The notes beneath the pieces were generated by a model. That model did not search any database and was not told the DNA's origin. It worked only from the letters and a program-made list of their open reading frames with translations. A stretch of DNA of 64,000 nucleotides. Origin: Rufibacter roseolus. Lineage in GTDB: Bacteria; Bacteroidota; Bacteroidia; Cytophagales; Hymenobacteraceae. Numbering within the stretch: the stretch's first letter is position 1; each line of letters begins with the position of its first letter. Of the stretch, positions 9,149 to 18,245 are shown piece by piece. The position numbers were made by a program, and so were the translations under genes. The stretch lies in the NCBI RefSeq assembly GCF_017916365.1, contig NZ_JAFMSU010000001.1, positions 1,116,001 through 1,180,000 on the forward strand, read 5' to 3'.

Positions 9149-10681
9149 ATGAAAAAGTTTCTAACATATTCATTGATGGCAGCTGGCTTGGCCATGTTCA
9201 GTTGCGATAAGGATTTAGATATAGAGAATCCGAACCAACTGGCCGTGGAAGCTTATTGGAAAACCCCGAACGATGCTCTGCTGGGGGTGAACGCCACCTA
9301 CAGTACCCTGCACCGGGGCATGTCCCGCTTCCTGCCCTGGTACTACATAGGCAGGTCAGATGAAGGCAGAAGCCTTAGCCCGGCCTCGCACCTGGTGAAC
9401 AACTTTGACCAGTTCCTGGTAACGGATTACAACCTGGGCGATACCTACGGGCCACTTTGGCGGGATAGTTACATTGGCGTGAATCGGGCAAACCAGGTGA
9501 TTAACAATGTGCCCAATATTGAGATGGATGAGACCCTGAAGCAGCGCTACATTGGCGAGGCCAAATTCCTGCGGGGGATGTTCTACTTCCACCTGGCTAC
9601 CATCTACGGCAACGTTCCATTGATCACCAAGGTGTCTGTGGTGGGTGACTTGCCGCCCACTGCAACCCAGGCAGAGGTGTTTGCCCAGATAGAGCGGGAT
9701 CTGACAGATGCAGCCGCAGTACTGCCCGCCACCTACGGCTCTGCCGACCTGGGCCGGGCTACCAAAGGAGCTGCTTACGCGTTGCTGGCCAAGGTGTACA
9801 TGCAGCAGCATAAGTACGCAGAAGCCGTGGCTCCGCTGAAATGGTTGGTAGAAGATGAGGGCAGAAATATCTATGACCTCATGCCTAACTACCGCGACAA
9901 CTTCCTGGTTACCTCTGAGAACAACAAAGAGTCTGTGTTTGAGTGGCAGTTTGCCCTGAACCCCGCAGAAAACCATGACGATGACACAGACCCGCGGGCC
10001 GATAACCTGAACTATGGCCAGTCTTTGGCTAAGTTCATGTCTCCTCCGGGCGTGGGTTGGTCAGACGTGGAGGCCCGCAGATGGGTAGTGGATGAGTTTA
10101 ATGAAAGAACCACCACCGGTGCCCGTGATCCGCGTTTGGCAGCCTCGTTCCTCTTTGACTACACAGATGAAAGAGGTCCGGCCTTTACCATGGTGTACGG
10201 CCAGACTTTCGCGCAACGCTACGGTGCCAACAATGACCGGGTATGGTTCCGCAAATTCCTCAATGACAACTGGAAAAACACCGAGGAATACAACTCACCT
10301 AACAACTGGCGCTACATCCGCTACGCAGATGTGTTGCTCATGTATGCCGAGGTGCTGAACGAGACCGGTAATACTGCCAAGGCTTATCAATATGTAGACC
10401 GGGTACGCCAGCGCGCAGGTTTGGCAAGACTGTCAGACGTGAAGCCTAACCTCACAAAGGAGCAGTTCCTGGAGCAAATCAAGCATGAGCGGCTTCTAGA
10501 GTTGTCTGGTGAAGGGCAGCGGTGGCATGATCTGGTAAGATGGGGAGATCTCACCTCTCCAACTACCAAACAGAGAGACCCAGCCTTCAACTCCTTCACG
10601 CCTGGGCAGGATGAGTTCTTGCCTATCCCTCAGTTGGAGCTGGACCTTAATCCCAATCTAAATCAGAACCCCGGTTATTGA
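9149..10681 (+). CDS. SusD/RagB-family surface glycan-binding lipoprotein
   Basis: This 510-residue protein has a lipoprotein signal (lipobox near AMFSC, C19) and SusD features: an early EAYWKTPNDALLGVNATYSTL, tetratricopeptide-like helices including YIGEAKFLRGMFYFHLATIYG, and the C-terminal NNWRYIRYADVLLMYAEVLNE and ERLLELSGEGQRWHDLVRWG. It would act as the lid of the SusC channel on the cell surface. It follows susC by 22 bases and is followed by a strong intrinsic terminator, which marks the end of the susCD transcript or a step-down in expression. Confidence 0.96.
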   Translation: MKKFLTYSLMAAGLAMFSCDKDLDIENPNQLAVEAYWKTPNDALLGVNATYSTLHRGMSRFLPWYYIGRSDEGRSLSPASHLVNNFDQFLVTDYNLGDTYGPLWRDSYIGVNRANQVINNVPNIEMDETLKQRYIGEAKFLRGMFYFHLATIYGNVPLITKVSVVGDLPPTATQAEVFAQIERDLTDAAAVLPATYGSADLGRATKGAAYALLAKVYMQQHKYAEAVAPLKWLVEDEGRNIYDLMPNYRDNFLVTSENNKESVFEWQFALNPAENHDDDTDPRADNLNYGQSLAKFMSPPGVGWSDVEARRWVVDEFNERTTTGARDPRLAASFLFDYTDERGPAFTMVYGQTFAQRYGANNDRVWFRKFLNDNWKNTEEYNSPNNWRYIRYADVLLMYAEVLNETGNTAKAYQYVDRVRQRAGLARLSDVKPNLTKEQFLEQIKHERLLELSGEGQRWHDLVRWGDLTSPTTKQRDPAFNSFTPGQDEFLPIPQLELDLNPNLNQNPGY

Positions 10682-10694
10682 TCTTTGAAGTAAA

Positions 10695-10729
10695 GCCGTG
10701 GAGCTGCCCAAGCTCCACGGCCTTTTTTT
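10695..10729 (+). terminator. Intrinsic terminator after susD
   Basis: Perfect 11-bp GC-rich stem (GCCGTGGAGCT at 10695-10705, AGCTCCACGGC at 10711-10721), 5-nt loop, then a run of seven T (10723-10729). It lies 14 bases past the susD stop codon. Confidence 0.9.
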
Positions 10730-10760
10730 ACCCGTTTTCTGAAACCATCAACCAAAACAT

Positions 10761-12572
10761 ATGAAAAAATATCTACCGTTTTTGCTTTGTCTGGGATTGT
10801 TAAGTCAGCAGGAAGAGGCTTCCGCCCAGAGCTTTACCATGAAAAACCTGAACTTCCCGGTGCAGCACGGTGACGTGTCGGCGGTGGACATTGACCGCGA
10901 TGGAGACATGGACCTGCTCATCATGGGCGAGGTCTCCGGCACGGAGCGTTTCGTGCAATTGTTTATCAATGACGGCGCCGGAAACTTCACCAAAACAGCT
11001 TCTCCTTTTCTGGCAGGGGCGTTTGCTTCCATTGACTGGGGCGATGTAGACAATGACGGCAGGCTGGACCTGCTGCAGTCGGGTTTTGGGGCTACGCCGT
11101 TTACAGCCTTGTTCAAGTCAAACGCCGCCGGCGTGTTCACCCAGGTAGCCAACTCCGGTATTCAGCAGGTAACTCCCGGCACCGGCTTCGCCGATCTGAA
11201 TAACGACGGCTATACAGATATCTATGCTTTCGGGAACGCGAACAACACGGCCAATGATGCCACCCGGGCCAAAATCTACTTCAATAACAAGTCTGGCGGC
11301 TTCACCGAGTCGGCGCAGTTCAATGATTTCAAGTTCATTGACCCCGAGATTTCGACCGTGGACTTTGACAAAGACGGTGACCTGGATCTGTTCGTGAATG
11401 GTTTTGAGGTGGTGAGCAATAGCCGCTTTTCCAAGATGTTCGTGAACACCAACGGTACGTTTGCCGTGCGTGACCTGGGCCTCATCCAGAAAGGATTCGG
11501 GGGCGCCGTTTGGGGCGACTATGATGCCGATGGTGACCTGGACCTGCTCCTGAACGGAGACGGCGGCGCCAACGGGGAACCTTCCAGTGATATCTACCGC
11601 CTGTACAAAAACACCGCCGGCGCTTTCGCCCAGGCTACCACTTTCTCTACCTACCGGCAGATTGCCGTGGGTGACGGCGGCCGCTTCGCCGACTGGGACA
11701 ATGACGGCGACCTGGACGTGATTGTCACCGGTTGGGATGACACCGCCAAAAGACAGGCCACGGCCATTTTCCTGAACAACGCAGGTACCTTCACAGCCAT
11801 GGCCAACAATGACCGGTTGCCGGGTGTGTCAGAAAGCTCCATTGAGGTAGCTGATATTGACGGCGACAGCGACCTGGACCTGATGCTCACCGGCTTCTCG
11901 GGCAACAACTTCAACGGAGCCAACAGCGCCTACAATGACAAGGTATCGGTGATTGTGGTGAACCCCGCTACTACGGTGAATACCGCGCCTGCCATGCCGG
12001 CCACGCTGCAAGCCACCATGGGTACCGGCGGCGCCGTTACCTTAAGCTGGAGCGCCGCCACTGACGCCACCACCTCTGCTAACTCTCTTTCCTACAACAT
12101 TTTCCTGCAAGACGCTGCCGGCAAAGTGTACATCCACCCCATGGCAGACACCACCACCGGTAAACTGATGGTGCAGAAAATGGGCAACATACAGCTCAAC
12201 ACCTCCTGGACCATCAAAGACCTGCCGCAGGGCAGATACCGCTACGGAGTGCAGGCCATAGACAACAGCTTCATGGGGTCACCTTTCATGAAGACCAGTT
12301 TCACCATCACCAACGGCGTGCTCACCGGCATCGCTGACCAGAAACTGGACCTGAACATGGAGGTGTATCCTAACCCTGCTCCGGGCAGAATCAATGTGAA
12401 GCTGGAGAAAGGCAAAAAGTACAACCTGAAAGTGTCTACCCTGGACGGCCGTACCGTGAAAACCCTCAGCGCCATGAACAGCGTGCAGTTGGCTTTGGCG
12501 CCGGGTGTCTACATTCTGCAGGTAAATGACAACAAAGGCGGCGTAGAGAACCGCAAGATTGTAGTCCAATAA
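10761..12572 (+). CDS. Secreted FG-GAP/VCBS repeat protein with type IX secretion sorting tail
   Basis: This 603-residue protein has a signal peptide (cut near ASAQ-S24). Then come at least six FG-GAP/VCBS blades, each with a calcium-binding-like DxDxDGDxD loop (for example DIDRDGDMDLL, DVDNDGRLDLL, DFDKDGDLDLF, DWDNDGDLDVI). A fibronectin-III-like stretch (about 415-515) follows, then a type A sorting domain from about residue 535 (VYPNPAPGRINVKLEKGKK...GVYILQVND). It is probably exported by the type IX system and attached to the surface. Its place in the locus suggests a glycan-binding or scaffold role, but no catalytic motif is visible, so that role is inferred from context. It is not a recognised SusE/SusF homologue. 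Confidence 0.85.
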   Translation: MKKYLPFLLCLGLLSQQEEASAQSFTMKNLNFPVQHGDVSAVDIDRDGDMDLLIMGEVSGTERFVQLFINDGAGNFTKTASPFLAGAFASIDWGDVDNDGRLDLLQSGFGATPFTALFKSNAAGVFTQVANSGIQQVTPGTGFADLNNDGYTDIYAFGNANNTANDATRAKIYFNNKSGGFTESAQFNDFKFIDPEISTVDFDKDGDLDLFVNGFEVVSNSRFSKMFVNTNGTFAVRDLGLIQKGFGGAVWGDYDADGDLDLLLNGDGGANGEPSSDIYRLYKNTAGAFAQATTFSTYRQIAVGDGGRFADWDNDGDLDVIVTGWDDTAKRQATAIFLNNAGTFTAMANNDRLPGVSESSIEVADIDGDSDLDLMLTGFSGNNFNGANSAYNDKVSVIVVNPATTVNTAPAMPATLQATMGTGGAVTLSWSAATDATTSANSLSYNIFLQDAAGKVYIHPMADTTTGKLMVQKMGNIQLNTSWTIKDLPQGRYRYGVQAIDNSFMGSPFMKTSFTITNGVLTGIADQKLDLNMEVYPNPAPGRINVKLEKGKKYNLKVSTLDGRTVKTLSAMNSVQLALAPGVYILQVNDNKGGVENRKIVVQ

Positions 12573-12597
12573 ACCAGAACCAACCGGAAAGTCGCAG

Positions 12598-12643
12598 AAG
12601 CCGTTTTGGGGTTGTTTTGCAGAAATCGGCCCCCAAACGGCTT
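12598..12643. repeat. R1 dispersed hairpin, copy 3
   Basis: Outer arms AAGCCGTTTTGGGG and CCCCCAAACGGCTT (one mismatch), 25 bases past the FG-GAP gene stop. The stem is extended by gene-specific bases outside the R1 core. Confidence 0.8.
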
Positions 12644-12729
12644 GCCAGAAATTGTGGATGGGTCCTGTGGCAAATGGTGACCGTGCAAGGGCCGTGTTGC
12701 TGTTTGTCACAGGATTTTCCTGAGAAGGT

Positions 12730-12765
12730 GTTTTAAGGCAATTTTACCTAAAATGGCCTTAAAAC
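12730..12765. repeat. R1 dispersed hairpin, copy 4
   Basis: Arms GTTTTAAGGC/GCCTTAAAAC and inner ATTTT/AAAAT are all perfectly paired around one a.g mismatch, with loop ACCT. It is one of the cleanest examples of the R1 two-segment stem. Confidence 0.85.
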
Positions 12766-13077
12766 GGTTCTGGCTTCTTTCCGGGCTGGTACTGCAGGTG
12801 GCCTTTGTCTCGCCTCCTTTTCAGGTGATGGTGGGCCAAGCTTTTATGGTTGTATGAAGCTTTGTGTGTTTGTATCCACTAGATGATTGTCTATATGAGA
12901 CGCGGGGTTGTAAAAGCGAAAAAGAGAAAGCAGGTCCTAACGTTGCTGGTCCTGCTGGTCATTTTGTTTCTGGAATCAATGGTGTAGCGGCTTGGTTTTC
13001 TGAACCGAGCGGAAGGAGGGGGATTAATCTCACCGGGTTTGGCAAATCGCCTGAGCCTGGTGCTTACTACCTGAATA

Positions 13078-14301
13078 ATGGAATTACTTAAAACGAAGGT
13101 CTGGTGTCTGCTGCTGGGGGTGTTGTTCACCTTTTCCTGCAAAAGCGGGGATGATGACCCTAATCCCGGACCGGGACCGGGCCCCACCCCAGGAGTACAC
13201 GCAGATGATTTTCCGGCGGTAGACAACAGCACTACTTCCTTAAACATCACCTGGAACGCCACGGGCACCAAGTTGTCGCATGACGTGTATTTTGCGGAGT
13301 ACGGCAGGGTGCGTCGTGTGAAAGGAGACACGCTGCTGCTGACGTATCATTATGGTACGCCCGGAAACGAGTGGGACAACATCGCCATCAGGAGGAGTAT
13401 TGACGATGGCGCCACCTGGTCTGCCCCCGAAACACTCATGGCCGACAACAACCCCAGCTACTACGGTTTCTCCAATCCAGACATACTGGTGCTCAAAGAC
13501 GGCCGGGTGATCCTGGCCTACACCGGCCGCGGCAACCCAGATGACAATGCCCACGCCAACATCCAGATCAGGATCAGCAATGACCGGGGCTGGACCTTTG
13601 GGCCGCCCGTGATTGTGGCTACCGGCCGGTCCTGGGAACCGTCTATGGTGCAGTTACCTGATGGCGAGATTGAGATTTTCTATTCCAGCGAGGCCCGTTG
13701 GTGGGCTGGCCCAGGGTCTACCGCGCAAGAGCAGGAGATCCTGATGGTGCGGTCCACGGACAACGGCGCCACCTGGAAACTACCCAGGCAAGTGGCCTAC
13801 ACCCCCGGTATGCGCGACGGCATGCCGGTTCCGGTGGTCTTGAACAACGGCAAAGGCATTGTCTTCCCCATTGAATCTGTGAAGAACTCCAAATCACCCT
13901 GGATTGTGTGGTCCTCGCTGGAGGCCCGCTTCAACTACCAGGGGCCCAGCACCACCGCCAACAGCCGACGCTGGCTGGCCACTTCGCAGAATATCTGGGG
14001 CGGGGCTCCGTACCTCATCCAGTTACCGTCTGGCGAGACCATTCTCTCCTGCCAGGATGCCGGTGGCCGCTCTGTAGGCGCCGACTGGAAAAAGAATACC
14101 ATGCTGGTGTTGGTGGGCAACAGCTCGGCCATGAACTTTACCAACATTACCTACCCCTGGCCCAACCTGCCCAATAATGAGGGCGCCTATTACTCGTCTA
14201 TGTTCCTGAAAGACGCCAACACCATCTGGTTAATTACTACCCGGAATTTCAGTGACGGGCACAGTGAGGTCTACCTAAAAGAAGGACACATAGGGCCTTG
14301 A
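13078..14301 (+). CDS. Secreted sialidase-like/BNR beta-propeller lipoprotein, possible GH93 exo-arabinanase
   Basis: This 407-residue protein has a lipoprotein signal (lipobox ending at C21, FTFSCKSG) and a Gly/Pro spacer. A propeller domain with BNR/Asp-box motifs follows (SIDDGATWSAP, SNDRGWTFGPP, STDNGATWKLP). The fold is that of sialidases and of GH93 exo-alpha-1,5-L-arabinanases. RSWEPSMVQLPDGEIEIFYSSE and MRDGMPVPVVLNNGKGIVFPIE fit the GH93-like branch better than true sialidases, and the surrounding GH43 genes support an arabinan target. The precise family is not certain from motifs alone. It starts a tandem run of glycosidase genes. Confidence 0.75.
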   Translation: MELLKTKVWCLLLGVLFTFSCKSGDDDPNPGPGPGPTPGVHADDFPAVDNSTTSLNITWNATGTKLSHDVYFAEYGRVRRVKGDTLLLTYHYGTPGNEWDNIAIRRSIDDGATWSAPETLMADNNPSYYGFSNPDILVLKDGRVILAYTGRGNPDDNAHANIQIRISNDRGWTFGPPVIVATGRSWEPSMVQLPDGEIEIFYSSEARWWAGPGSTAQEQEILMVRSTDNGATWKLPRQVAYTPGMRDGMPVPVVLNNGKGIVFPIESVKNSKSPWIVWSSLEARFNYQGPSTTANSRRWLATSQNIWGGAPYLIQLPSGETILSCQDAGGRSVGADWKKNTMLVLVGNSSAMNFTNITYPWPNLPNNEGAYYSSMFLKDANTIWLITTRNFSDGHSEVYLKEGHIGP

Positions 14302-14368
14302 GGCGCTTAGGAATCAACAGGGTAGGAGAGCGTTATAAAAGAATTATTTACTGAGTTATTTACAATTT

Positions 14369-15436
14369 ATGCATCATTACAAACGGCTGCTGTATGGTAT
14401 TACCCTTTTTCTGGCGCTTGGCGCAAGCTGCAAAAAGGAAGCGGATGAAGTACAGAAACCAGTCACCCCCGGAACCAATACATCCAACACCTTTACCAAT
14501 CCCTTGCTGCCCAGCGGACCAGATCCGTGGGTGTACCAGCAGAACGACACCTATTATTACACCCATACCCTGGGCAACCGCATTGGCTTGATCAAGACCA
14601 AGACCATCTCGCAACTGGGCAAAGAGGCCTTTACCACCGTATTCGCGCCTGGGGTCTCAGAGCCATATTCCCAGAACCTTTGGGCTCCCGAGATCCACTT
14701 TTTGCAAGGCAAGTGGTACATCTATTTCGCCGCTGATAACGGGAATGATGTGAATCACCGCATGTACGTGCTGGAGAATGCTGCCGCAGACCCTACCACC
14801 GGCACCTGGACCATGAAAGGCAAACTGACCCCTACTACAGACCGATGGGCCATTGACGGATCAGTGTTTGAGCACGGCGGTCAGCTGTACTTCATCTGGT
14901 CTGGTTGGGTGGGCAACAATGACCCGGGCATCCAGCAGATTTACATTGCTAAGATGAGCAACCCCTGGACACTGGAGGGAGACCGCGTCATGATCACCAG
15001 GCCTACCTTCAATTGGGAGATGAACGGCCTGGTGAATGAAGGCCCCGAGGTGATCAAGAATGCGGCTGGAAAAGTTTTCATGGTGTACTCGGCCAGTGGC
15101 TGTTGGACCGATAGTTACTCCCTGGGCCGCCTTACCCTGCGTGACAACGGCAATCCCATGAACCCTGATGACTGGATTAAGTCACCCGCGCCTGTGTTTG
15201 CTACCAAGGCTGAGAGCAACGCCTTCGGGCCGGGCCACAACGGGTTCTTCAAGTCGCCGGACGGCACCGAGGACTGGATCATTTACCACGCCAACTCTTT
15301 CAGTAACCAGGGCTGCGGCAACACCAGAAGCCCGCGCATCCAGAAGTTCACCTGGAACGCGGACGGTACGCCCAACTTCGGCGAGCCGGTGAAAATCAAT
15401 ACGCCGCTTCCCCGGCCATCTGGTGAAGTGAAATAA
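14369..15436 (+). CDS. GH43-family glycosidase lipoprotein (arabinanase/arabinofuranosidase type)
   Basis: This 355-residue lipoprotein (C21 after LGAS) has a five-bladed GH43 propeller. Likely catalytic residues are the base D52 (PDPWVY), the pKa-modulating D163 (RWAIDGSVF) and the acid E224 (NEGPEVI), each in its usual GH43 context. NLWAPEIHFLQGKWYIYFA is also typical. It should cleave alpha-L-arabinofuranosyl or beta-xylosyl linkages on the cell surface or in the periplasm. It is closely similar in layout to the protein at 18246-19334, which suggests duplication. It is 67 bases downstream of the BNR gene and is followed by an R1 hairpin at 15477. Confidence 0.9.
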   Translation: MHHYKRLLYGITLFLALGASCKKEADEVQKPVTPGTNTSNTFTNPLLPSGPDPWVYQQNDTYYYTHTLGNRIGLIKTKTISQLGKEAFTTVFAPGVSEPYSQNLWAPEIHFLQGKWYIYFAADNGNDVNHRMYVLENAAADPTTGTWTMKGKLTPTTDRWAIDGSVFEHGGQLYFIWSGWVGNNDPGIQQIYIAKMSNPWTLEGDRVMITRPTFNWEMNGLVNEGPEVIKNAAGKVFMVYSASGCWTDSYSLGRLTLRDNGNPMNPDDWIKSPAPVFATKAESNAFGPGHNGFFKSPDGTEDWIIYHANSFSNQGCGNTRSPRIQKFTWNADGTPNFGEPVKINTPLPRPSGEVK

Positions 15437-15476
15437 CCTTTGCCTGAAAAGAGCCGAAGCAATTATAGTGGACCTG

Positions 15477-15512
15477 GTTTATGGCCTGTTTTTAGAAGAA
15501 CAGGCCATAAAC
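15477..15512. repeat. R1 dispersed hairpin, copy 5
   Basis: Perfect 14-bp arms GTTTATGGCCTGTT/AACAGGCCATAAAC, 8-nt loop, 41 bases past the GH43 stop. The TAT/ATA change relative to other copies is compensated in the opposite arm. Confidence 0.9.
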
Positions 15513-15622
15513 GCTGGCTTCTTTATCGGCAAAGGCCAGGGACTGTCCTGGGATAATCCCGCAAGGTTGACCAAGGCTTTCCTGACCCAAATACCGTTGG
15601 ACTTAAACCAAAATAGAATTTG

Positions 15623-16771
15623 ATGAGACCTTTACTTTCATTGTTCGCTATTCTCTGCCTGGCCACGGGCGCTTTCGCGCAACGGTCCGGAAACTTCAAT
15701 GGCCTGGAGATGAACCTAGGCAACCTTTACCGTACCTCCAACGCTGAGACCCGCTCCATCAGCCCGGAGAACTTCACCGGAGAGAAAGGCAAAGGCGGCA
15801 TGGCGCCCTTAGACAAAGGCGTGCACGGCCGCCAGGCGCGCGAACTGGGCGTGGGCTGGAAAGTAAACCCGTTTATCTGGATTGAAGGGGGCAAAACCGT
15901 TACTCTGGCCGAGATTGACGGCTCCGGGGCCATCCAGCACATCTGGATGACCCCCACCGGCAACTGGCGGTACTCTATTCTAAGGGTATACTGGGACGAC
16001 GAGAAAGAGCCTTCCATTGAGGTGCCCGTGGGCGATTTCTTCGGGATGGGTTGGGGCGAGTATGCGCCGCTGAACTCTCTGGCCGTGACCGTGAACCCTG
16101 GCAGCGCTTTCAACTCATACTGGGTGATGCCGTTCAGGAAGAAGTGCCGCATCACCATGGAGAACACCCATTCTGAGCGTATGAACCTGTTCTACCAGAT
16201 AGACTACACTCTCACCGATATCCCCAATGATGCCGCGTATTTCCACGCGCAGTTCCGGCGCAACAATCCCACCAAAGGTTCTTTGTATACCCTGGTAGAC
16301 GGTATCAAAGGCAAGGGCCAGTACGTGGGCACCTACATGGCTTGGGGCGTGAACAACAACGGCTGGTGGGGCGAGGGCGAGATCAAGTTCTACATGGACG
16401 GCGACAGAGATTTCCCTACCATCAACGGCACCGGCACAGAGGACTACTTCTGCGGCTCCTACAACTTCGAGAACAAGAAAACCCGGCAATACGAGCCGTA
16501 CTCCACCGCCTACGCCGGGTTGCACCAGGTTATCCGTCCTGATGGGCTGTACAACGCGCAGCAACGGTTTGGCATGTACCGCTGGCACATCGTAGACCCG
16601 GTGCGGTTCAGCAAAGATTTGCGCATCACCATCCAGGACCTGGGTTGGCGCAGCGAAGACCGGTACCTTCCGCAGCAGTCAGATATCAGCTCAGTGGTGT
16701 ATTGGTACCAGACTGAACCGCACGCGCCGTTCCCCAAACTGCCGTCTAAAAACGAGTTGGAAGTAAACTGA
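15623..16771 (+). CDS. DUF2961 / GH172-like secreted glycosidase
   Basis: This 382-residue protein starts at ATG 15623, giving MRPLLSLFAILCLATGAFAQ with signal cleavage after FAQ. A TTG three bases upstream is an unlikely start. It carries DUF2961 hallmarks: VHGRQARELGVGWKVNPF, IDGSGAIQHIWMTPTGNWRYSILRVYWDDE, VPVGDFFGMGWGE, FPTINGTGTEDYFCGSYNF. DUF2961 is now CAZy family GH172, whose characterised members act on fructofuranosides and D-arabinofuranosides. The candidate carboxylates include the Glu in GTEDYF. Activity on a furanoside would fit the arabinofuranosidase-rich neighbourhood, but the exact sugar is not decided by sequence. Confidence 0.88.
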   Translation: MRPLLSLFAILCLATGAFAQRSGNFNGLEMNLGNLYRTSNAETRSISPENFTGEKGKGGMAPLDKGVHGRQARELGVGWKVNPFIWIEGGKTVTLAEIDGSGAIQHIWMTPTGNWRYSILRVYWDDEKEPSIEVPVGDFFGMGWGEYAPLNSLAVTVNPGSAFNSYWVMPFRKKCRITMENTHSERMNLFYQIDYTLTDIPNDAAYFHAQFRRNNPTKGSLYTLVDGIKGKGQYVGTYMAWGVNNNGWWGEGEIKFYMDGDRDFPTINGTGTEDYFCGSYNFENKKTRQYEPYSTAYAGLHQVIRPDGLYNAQQRFGMYRWHIVDPVRFSKDLRITIQDLGWRSEDRYLPQQSDISSVVYWYQTEPHAPFPKLPSKNELEVN

Positions 16772-16780
16772 CAAGCAATC

Positions 16781-16819
16781 TGTTTAAAGCCTGATTTCTT
16801 GAAAACATCCTTCAAGCGG
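16781..16819. repeat. R1-like remnant, copy 6
   Basis: GTTTAAAGCCTGATTTCTTG resembles the left half of R1. The right half (CCTTCAAGC) is decayed. It begins 10 bases past the GH172 stop. Confidence 0.35.
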
Positions 16820-16878
16820 GAAAAGCCCAAGAAGTCTTGCCAAAGAAATGAAACTACGCACTTAACTGAAACTGAACT

Positions 16879-18048
16879 ATGAAATGGAAGTACTACCTGC
16901 TGGCCCTGGTTTGCGGCTTGTTAACCCAGAGTTGCGGCAGAAAAGATGCCACCACCCAGGAAACCGCCGTAAAACCCAGAACCGTCTGGAGTGTAGACAA
17001 AGCCAAAGCCTGGTACAAAGACAAGGGCTTCATCATCGGGCCTAATTTCTCGCCCAGCACCGCCATTAACCAACTGGAGATGTGGCAGGCCGAAAGTTTT
17101 GACACCGCCACCATTAACCGCGAGCTGGGCTGGGCGGAGGACCTGGGCATGAACACGGCGCGGGTGTACCTGCATGACCTGTTGTACCAGCAAGACTCAG
17201 CCGGTTTTCTGCAGCGGGTGGACACGTTTCTGGACATCGCGCAGCGGCACAACATCAAGCCTATTTTGGTGATCTTTGACTCCGTGTGGGACCCTAACCC
17301 CAAACTGGGGAAACAGCGAGAGCCCCGGCCCCACGTGCATAACTCAGGCTGGGTGCAAAGCCCCGGATCTGCCGGTCTGCAGGATTCTACCCAGCACCCG
17401 CGCCTGGAGCGCTACGTGAAAGGCGTGATCCGAAGGTTCGCCAACGATGACCGCATCCTGGCCTGGGACATCTGGAACGAGCCAGACAACCTGAACCAGG
17501 GCTCGGCTTACGGCAAGCAGGAACTGCCCAACAAACTGGACTACGTGTTGCCTTTGCTGAAGAAAAGCTTTGTCTGGGCCCGCGCCGCCAATCCGGTGCA
17601 GCCGGTGACCTCGGCGGTCTGGAAAGGGAACTGGTCAAGGGAAGACTCGCTCACGGCCATCGAGAAAGTGATGCTGGATGAGTCTGACATCATCACCTTC
17701 CATAACTATGACAGTGCCCAATACCTGGAGCAGCGCATCAACTGGCTCAAGCGCTACGGCAAGCCCATGATCTGCACAGAGTACATGGCCCGGCCCAACG
17801 GCAGCACCTTCCAGAGCTCTCTGCCCGTGGCCAAAAAGCACAACGTAGGCATGGTGAACTGGGGATTTGTGGCGGGTAAAAGCCAGACCATTTATCCTTG
17901 GGACAGTTGGGACAAAAACTACACCGCTGAGCCCAAAATCTGGTTCCACGATATCCTGCGGCCAGACGGCACGCCGTACAGCCAAGCCGAGGTAGACCTG
18001 ATCAAAAGCATGACCGGCGTGAGAGAAAAGGCCGTGGCCGCGCAGTGA
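16879..18048 (+). CDS. GH5-like (clan GH-A) glycoside hydrolase lipoprotein
   Basis: This 389-residue protein has a lipoprotein signal (LLTQSC, C19) and a TIM-barrel of the cellulase/GH5 type. The probable acid/base Glu is in LAWDIWNEPDN and the probable nucleophile Glu in KPMICTEYMAR, both near the ends of their strands. Proteins of this kind are often labelled 1,4-beta-xylanase or cellulase. The locus suggests cleavage of a beta-linked backbone such as galactan, or removal of a side sugar. The substrate cannot be fixed here. It stands between a GH172 gene and a GH43 gene. Confidence 0.8.
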   Translation: MKWKYYLLALVCGLLTQSCGRKDATTQETAVKPRTVWSVDKAKAWYKDKGFIIGPNFSPSTAINQLEMWQAESFDTATINRELGWAEDLGMNTARVYLHDLLYQQDSAGFLQRVDTFLDIAQRHNIKPILVIFDSVWDPNPKLGKQREPRPHVHNSGWVQSPGSAGLQDSTQHPRLERYVKGVIRRFANDDRILAWDIWNEPDNLNQGSAYGKQELPNKLDYVLPLLKKSFVWARAANPVQPVTSAVWKGNWSREDSLTAIEKVMLDESDIITFHNYDSAQYLEQRINWLKRYGKPMICTEYMARPNGSTFQSSLPVAKKHNVGMVNWGFVAGKSQTIYPWDSWDKNYTAEPKIWFHDILRPDGTPYSQAEVDLIKSMTGVREKAVAAQ

Positions 18049-18113
18049 TTTGGTAAAGAGCTGCTCCTGAATAATTGATGATACAACCCAAACTGCTTTC
18101 AAAGTGCGGGTAC

Positions 18114-18150
18114 TGTTTTGGGCCTGTTTTAAGAAAAAAGGCGGCAAAAG
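18114..18150. repeat. R1 dispersed hairpin, copy 7
   Basis: Left arm CTGTTTTGGGCCTGTTTT is canonical. The right arm AAAAAAGGCGGCAAAAG is partly decayed. It lies 65 bases past the GH5-like gene. Confidence 0.55.
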
Positions 18151-18245
18151 GGAATCGTGAGAAAGAGAGGGTAGCTGCCAGATGGCGGCGGGTTTTAAAA
18201 TGAATAATCCCGGCCCGGGCCGGAGGAAGGCGCTATAATAGAAGT

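Larger units (their letters stand above)
12573..13077. other. 505-base gap with two R1 hairpins
   Basis: Between the FG-GAP gene and the BNR lipoprotein gene lie R1 copies at 12598-12643 and 12730-12765. The remaining sequence (12770-13077) contains no gene that can be supported. It may hold the promoter for the downstream glycosidase genes. Confidence 0.6.

Noticed and set aside
13078-14301. BNR protein considered as a true sialidase
   Set aside because: No FRIP-type motif was clear and no sialic-acid catabolic genes are nearby. The GH93-like reading fits the locus better, though it is not proven.
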